A DNA stretch of 64,000 bases. Origin: Phyto melanocephala (Eukaryota > Arthropoda > Insecta > Diptera > Rhinophoridae). The stretch is from contig OW799233.1 of assembly GCA_941918925.1 (NCBI GenBank), positions 170,418,235-170,482,234 on the forward strand, given 5' to 3'. This document shows, one piece after another, positions 58,846-64,000 of the stretch; within the stretch, counting starts at the first letter, position 1; each line of letters opens with the position of its first letter. Under the pieces are notes generated by a model. It was not told the DNA's origin. It saw only the letters and a list, made by a program, of their open reading frames with translations, and ran no database searches. Both the position numbers and the translations under genes were made by a program.

Positions 58846-59453
58846 GTATGTGTTCCTTTAACATTCTTCTCTAGCTTTCCTTTATTGTTTTATTATTACT
58901 TTTTTCAACTGCTACCCTTTCACTCTTTTCCATACTGTCCTACATTACGTATATGTATGTACTTACTGTGATATATATGTACATATTTTCTACACATGGG
59001 TAGTATTCTCTTTTGTGAAATCTTCTGCTTATTAAACACGAAAATCTAACAAAGCATCCTTTAAATTTTTCCTATTGCTGGTTTATTCTACACCTACAGT
59101 GAGAGGCAAAAAAATAAGGTACAATCCATGTGGAACTAATATGAAAATAAGTTTCAGATGAGATTGTTATTTATAATCTGAAAGTCTCTAAGTGTGATAG
59201 ATAACAAGTTCATTTGTATCAGGGAAATAGTTTATGAAGAATAGAATAGTAAAAAGTTTGTTAATACTCGATATAAAAATTTCTATATTTGACAATTGAT
59301 TTTTTCTCCAGGTCTATTTTAGCATAACCAAGAAAGAGTGCTTAATTGATCAAATCATAGCGAAGCCTAGATTAAATGTATTCACTGTTCGAACTATATG
59401 GTACGCCATTTTGTTTCGAAAGAAATCTTGGATCTTGAAGTTTTTCATATGTA
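58846..59453. other. AT-rich DNA, nothing seen
   Basis: If the donor at 58846 is real this is the start of an intron; no other feature noticed. Confidence 0.35.
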
Positions 59454-59874
59454 CACGGAAAAAAAAAGCTGTTGACACCATGATCACGACGGTTATAATA
59501 TGGTTTCTATAATAATATTTAATTGTCGAAAACAAGTGGTAAATATTTTTATTTCGTTTAATTATTTATTTCGGAACGATAGTCAAGCATTTGTTTGAGT
59601 TTTATCAATTAATGCTTACTTTCCGTAAAATCTTCGATATGGTTGTCCTGAAAAAACGTATGATTAACAAAATTATTTAGTGAAAATATAGTATGATTTC
59701 TTCGCAAGAATAACATTGTATTCCAAAGCATTCAAAATTACAAATAACCAATAAATGTTTATGATAATTTCCTGATTCTTCAATTAGACAAAATTCATGT
59801 TTTATCTACAATCATAGTATGTTGCTCGTTGGTTATGATTATGATTACCACAACCATGTTTTTTTCTTTGTATG
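59454..59874 (-). mobile_element. MITE family member with cacgcaa-type termini, copy 2 (shorter)
   Basis: Reverse-oriented and shorter relative of 33621-34304. The left part atgatcacgacggttataat and tgtcgaaaacaag, and the right part atcatagtatgttgctcg, match the ends of copy 1 inverted. The interior differs by deletions. Confidence 0.6.
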
Positions 59875-61650
59875 TATTACCAACATTCTACTAGTTAAAG
59901 CCTTCTATATTTTATGTTCTGTACTTCACCGATATATATCCGCCATTTTATTTCAGGGGACATCTTTGATTTTGTAAGAGTTCATAGTATTCTAGTATAC
60001 AAGGTCTTATAAATAGAAATCCATCTAAAAGGAGCTTTAAAGGGGAAGATTCGTAATAACTAAAATGTCTTAAATGCTATATTAGATTTACAATTTTTCA
60101 TTGATTTCTATATAAATTTCAGGACATATCAGGGAAGTTAAAGGCATATTTAGTAACTAAGAGATAATCTACTCGATAATGCCTTTCAAGGATAATTTTG
60201 TTTGAAAGTTAGTTTAAGGTTTTCATTGCATTTGGACGACACCACGATTTAATAACATTATGGACAGATAAAATCATTTTTTTCTATTTCTTTTAATATT
60301 TAGATATACTAATCATAGGTGTGAGCGTTGTCTGTAATGACTGCATGCTAACAGAATTCTTGTCGTCCGAAATTTCAATCCATAGACGACAGCCTGATTT
60401 TAATAAAAGAATAAATAAATCATCTTACAAACATACTTGCATATTCCAAAATTATTAAAAACTTTGAAATTTCACTACCCTTCTTTGTTTCAAACTTGAC
60501 TGTTGCGTCATTATAAATTCATCGTTTACTTATTTTCTAAAAGTCCTTTCAGTATCATTATGTGTATTACCACTTTTACACTATATAATTAATCATTTTT
60601 CACTCAATATACATACATATACACATACACAAACATGAAAAATATAAATAATAAAAGTATGGACTTTGTGGTCTATTAACTCAATAATTTTGCTCTCATT
60701 CATAAGCATTGATTGTCAAATTTTATTCATTTCAATTCATTTGTAGTTTCCAAATGATTTAGTCTTGATTCAACTAAAATTAAAACACACTTATACTTTT
60801 ATACAAAACCTTAATCATGACAAGGCTACAACATAGAAATAAATATATTTTACACATGGTGCTTGACATTTTGAAGTTGTCCATTTGTTAAATTTTCTCA
60901 ATACGTGCTTACACTCCATCTAATCACATGCCCCTCTGTGGAAATAGTCAAATATGTAAGAATGTTTTATAGGGTGAGATGTTTGTTGTTGTTTTATTTT
61001 TTCTACATGGCAGTAAATCTTAGTGTTGTTACTGTGGTGGTAAAAATTGTAAGCTTTAAATGACAATGTTGTTTATTATAAGCACAATAAAAATGATGAT
61101 GAAGATGAGTGTTAGAATGTTGTTTGTTAGTAAGAACAATATAGGACCACTTGTCACTAGGTTTAATATTACGTACCCTAGATAAAGTTACAACATACTT
61201 GTACTTAAATACATCAATGTGGAAAAATAGAAAAGTGCTTTTCTCTTTTAATGCTTTCCTATGTTTTTCTTTATTTTTCAAGGCAATATAAGCTAGATAC
61301 TTTTTTAAAAACAAAGTCTTACTTTAATAAAAAATAGGTATTCATGGAATTTCCACTTAAGAAGTTAAGTTTATTTTCACTTTTTTAAATATTTTTTACA
61401 AATATTTTTTTAAACCTTTTGGATAAAAAAAAATTCCCAAAATTTTTTCTTCCAAAAAATTTTCTTTCAAATTTTGATGTTTTTTGTTGAAAATATTTTT
61501 TATTGAAAAAAAAATAAATAATAAGTTTTGATTGCTTAAAAAGTTCTCGTTCTATTTAAATTGTTTTCTAAATCTTTATAAAATACTAGAAATATAACTG
61601 GTACTTCAGTAGCGCAGTTCTTACTATTTAGCCCCACTCAAGTTGTTTTT
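59875..61650. other. AT-rich DNA, no gene seen
   Basis: At 59885-60000 text such as ttctactagttaaag and ccgccattttatttc resembles the 9891-11300 repeat family. An open frame at 61003-61314 shows nothing recognisable. Confidence 0.4.
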
Positions 61651-62000
61651 ATACCTGCCACCAAAAAAATGCTGGGGGTATATTAATTTTTTCATTCCAT
61701 TTATAACACATCGAAATATCCATTTAACGCCCCATAAAGTATATATTTTTTGAATCGGGGTATAATATTATGACGATCTATCTATATCCGTCTGTCTGTC
61801 CGACTTATGAAAGAACGATAGAGGTCGAAACGAAAAAGCTAGGGGGATCAAATTCTTCCAGAATATTTCCAAACACACAAGGTCTATTTGGTATTAAAAG
61901 TAAGCTAAGTCGGAATACTTTTTGCCAAGAAAGAGATAGAGTTATAGCTTGTAAAAACCATGTCCATCCAACATCGAATAAAATGCAATTGTGTCCAAAC
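61651..62000 (+). repeat. Helentron-like repeat, different subfamily (copy 5, partial)
   Basis: It begins atacctgccaccaaaa with ggggtatattaat, then cattccatttataacacatc, gccccataaagtatatattt, gacgatctatctat and ccgtctgtctgtccg. This is the other common fly subtype of the same repeat group. The right end was not recognised. Confidence 0.6.
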
Positions 62001-62482
62001 GCATTAACGTAAGCCATAAAATGATTAACTTAAAATATGTGGCTTTAAGATTATACATATCATTTACTGATACCTTTAATAAGCTAAATGGTTCTTTTTG
62101 AACTTCTTAAATTAATTATTTTACAAATATTAAATTGGCAAAGTTTTGATTGTATGTAAAAAAATAAACATGGATGGCAATGTAAATACATGTTGAGATA
62201 GAATATGGATGAAAAGTGGGAGTTTTTTTATTATTGTGTTTATTTTTCCATTTTTTTTTTTTACTAATTTATATATAAATTATTGGTCCAGTTTAAGATG
62301 GTTAAACAAATCTATGAAAATTGTAGTCTTATAAAGATAATTTTATTTTTCATTTTTCATAATTTCACTGTATATGAATCCAAGTTCGAAATTTTATATA
62401 GAAATAATATAGGGGGTGTAACAAGTTCTTTATATATTTTCTTATACTTTTATTCTAATATAAAAAATTCTCGTGTCGTGGT

Positions 62483-62483
<1 letters not shown>
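62001..62483. other. AT-rich DNA, nothing seen
   Basis: No gene or repeat pair noticed. Confidence 0.4.
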
Positions 62484-62520
<37 letters not shown>

Positions 62521-63340
62521 CAACACTCAGGAGATGTCCCCTATTCATGCATGCATTGTGTTGGTATCAGGAAAATAGGTTATAGGGAGGAGGAGAAAGG
62601 CAGTATTGTTTGTGGACATTTGATTTAAACTTTTCCAGATTGTAAGTGGCTGGAAAAACTTCAGCGGGGAGTCTGTTCCACATACGAACAGTACGACTAA
62701 AGAACGAATTTTCCCTGTAGTGTGTAGTTCGATCCACTGGCCAATCGACCACATATGGGTGTGCTATTCTGGAAAAACGAGCATTAGGTGCAAAATTGCG
62801 GTTCTCAGGAACAAGTTCCCTTATCTCATTGGAGCATATTCCATTGTAATATCGATAGAAGAGTGAAACACAACCCACATTGCGACGGTGTTCGAGAGAG
62901 TCAATAGAGTTGGTTACCCTACTGTTGTTAATAAGCGCCTTCCTCCTCTCCTGCACGCGGTCGAGTAACTCCAAAATAGACTTTGAAGCACCGGCCCATA
63001 CGTGAGAGTTGTATTCCATTTTCGGTTGGATGTAGGTGGTATAAATAACAAGAAGATCGGATGGGGTGAAGTATTTTCTACACCGTCTTAAAAAACCGAG
63101 ACACTTGAATGCTTCCTTAGACACGAGAAAAATATGTTCAGTCCAGCGGACGTCGCACTGAATTTTCATGCCCAGAACATCAAGAGCTTCCGATCCCTTG
63201 ATACTTATACCATCTAATAGAACAGATGAGCCAACAATAACCGGTGTGCGCTTATGTGTTAGTAGACAACACTGAGTTTTCCGAGGATTAAAATCCACTC
63301 CATTCGCACGACCCCATTCGTAAATGTTCATCGTGGTGTT
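62484..63340 (-). mobile_element. 5'-truncated LINE with poly(A) end
   Basis: On the minus strand the 3' end is a 32-base A run (T at 62484-62515). A short 3' UTR precedes it, and the coding part starts abruptly at about 63340, next to a different repeat. Confidence 0.75.
62567..63331 (-). pseudogene. LINE reverse transcriptase, C-terminal third
   Basis: The 254-residue open frame begins after the RT catalytic motif with VDFNPRKTQCCLLTHKR and continues LLDGISIKGSEALDVLGMKI, then CLGFLRRCRKYF and PKMEYNSHVWAGASKSILELLDRVQ. It ends with the family's tail SLEHRRNVGCVSLFYRYYNG...FSRTVRMWNRLP. This spelling is common in a CR1/jockey-like LINE group of arthropods. No stop lies inside, but the copy lacks the endonuclease and RT active site. 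The first codon shown is TTG, so there is no real start. Confidence 0.78.
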
Positions 63341-63344
63341 TGTG

Positions 63345-63815
63345 ATTAATCTCCCCCGAAATGGGTCGAAGGATTTGCATGAAATTTTGTGTGCATATCG
63401 GGTAGGTCTGCGATTCGGTTAACATTTATTTTTCATTGCCTTCAACGCCACGACTTTTTTACGCCCCCTCAGGTACGCCAAACTGCCGGACCGATCTTCT
63501 TGAAATTTTCATATAATATAACTAAGACTCCAATATGATTAATAGGATACTTTTTTTAACATGCCTATTTTAACGCCCACTTTTTTAATTCTGCAGAAAT
63601 AAACGTTTAAGAATCGGTCAACATCTATTCTTCATACTCCACCAAGGGACAATTTTTGCCTCACCTAGACAACGTAATGACTTCGATGATATTTTAAACT
63701 AAAATAGATCTGCCGTAAAACAGTTATGGCTTACGTTTTTTTTTTTTAATGTAAAAAAATATTTCATAAAAATACTTTATATGGCAGAACAACGTTTGCC
63801 GGGTCGACTAGTATG
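63345..63815 (-). repeat. Interspersed repeat tail (gtcgacccggcaaacgttg end)
   Basis: On the minus strand it starts actagtcgacccggcaaacg and ttctgccatataaag, a text common at the ends of non-autonomous repeats in insects. Towards the LINE it carries tgaaattttgtgtgcatatc on the plus strand. The family is not certain. Confidence 0.5.
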
Positions 63816-64000
63816 TTTATAATATTTTTTTTTCAGATATACAAAAATGATTTCGAAAAAAATTTGTTTATGTAGAAAAACAAGCAACAAGTACAGTTTA
63901 GTTTTTAATAAATAAAAAATAAAAAAAAAACACACAACTTAAACTTACCTTGAAACATTTGCTGACTAAAAGGAAGTTGACTTTTACCCAAACTACATTT

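Noticed and set aside
61770..62017. Open frames of 70-80 residues
   Set aside because: They fall in Helentron-like copy 5.

Overview
The window is AT-rich, repeat-laden eukaryotic DNA that looks like intergenic or intronic sequence of a higher fly (Diptera, probably a calyptrate such as a blowfly, house fly or relative). The evidence is the set of mobile elements: a BEL/Pao retrotransposon with an envelope-like region, interspersed repeats carrying the fly-type GTCC/GTCT microsatellite and ending in a palindrome, mariner, pogo/Tigger and piggyBac-type elements, and several LINE families. I found no convincing host protein-coding exon, no tRNA or rRNA gene, and nothing bacterial; operons and ribosome binding sites do not apply.

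Layout. 1-8596: BEL/Pao LTR element on the minus strand. Its 3' LTR is cut by the window start; the Gag-Pol-Env frame is open except for one UGA in gag; the tRNA primer site and the 5' LTR (7820-8596) are present, and the 201 bp of LTR that can be compared look identical. 8602-22390: AT-rich DNA with Helentron-like (mini-me/HINE-like) repeats, a perfect-TIR MITE (15882-16178), a piggyBac-like MITE (16522-16803), a dead LINE RNase H fragment (16930-17640), a pogo-like MITE (17978-18656) and an array of about 120 bp repeats (19861-21085). 22393-30178: a pogo-like element, a CR1-like LINE nested in a mariner-type element (23479-26796), an internally deleted pogo/jerky-type transposon (27733-29268) and a transposase relic. 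31400-40720: Helentron-like repeat, MITEs, a 1.5 kb TIR element and a fourth pogo-like element.

41841-42460 is an almost pure (TACA)155 microsatellite, followed by a small GC-rich 27 bp repeat. 45850-51440 holds LINE and mariner debris and a 5'-truncated RTE-like LINE with an uninterrupted 623-residue reading frame. 51590-54392 and 61651-62000 hold more dispersed repeats; one Helentron-like copy carries an internal inversion. The least repetitive part is 54400-61600; 57540-58845 has the composition of a fly promoter plus 5' UTR ending at a good splice donor, the only hint of a host gene. The right end holds another 5'-truncated LINE (62484-63340) and repeat tails.

No new multi-gene system is visible. 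The notable items are the young, nearly complete envelope-bearing BEL element, four distinct pogo/Tigger-type elements in 23 kb, the Helentron-like copy with an inverted tRNA-promoter-like segment, and the long TACA array. Superfamily names were assigned by recognising protein motifs and terminal repeats by eye; no database search was possible.
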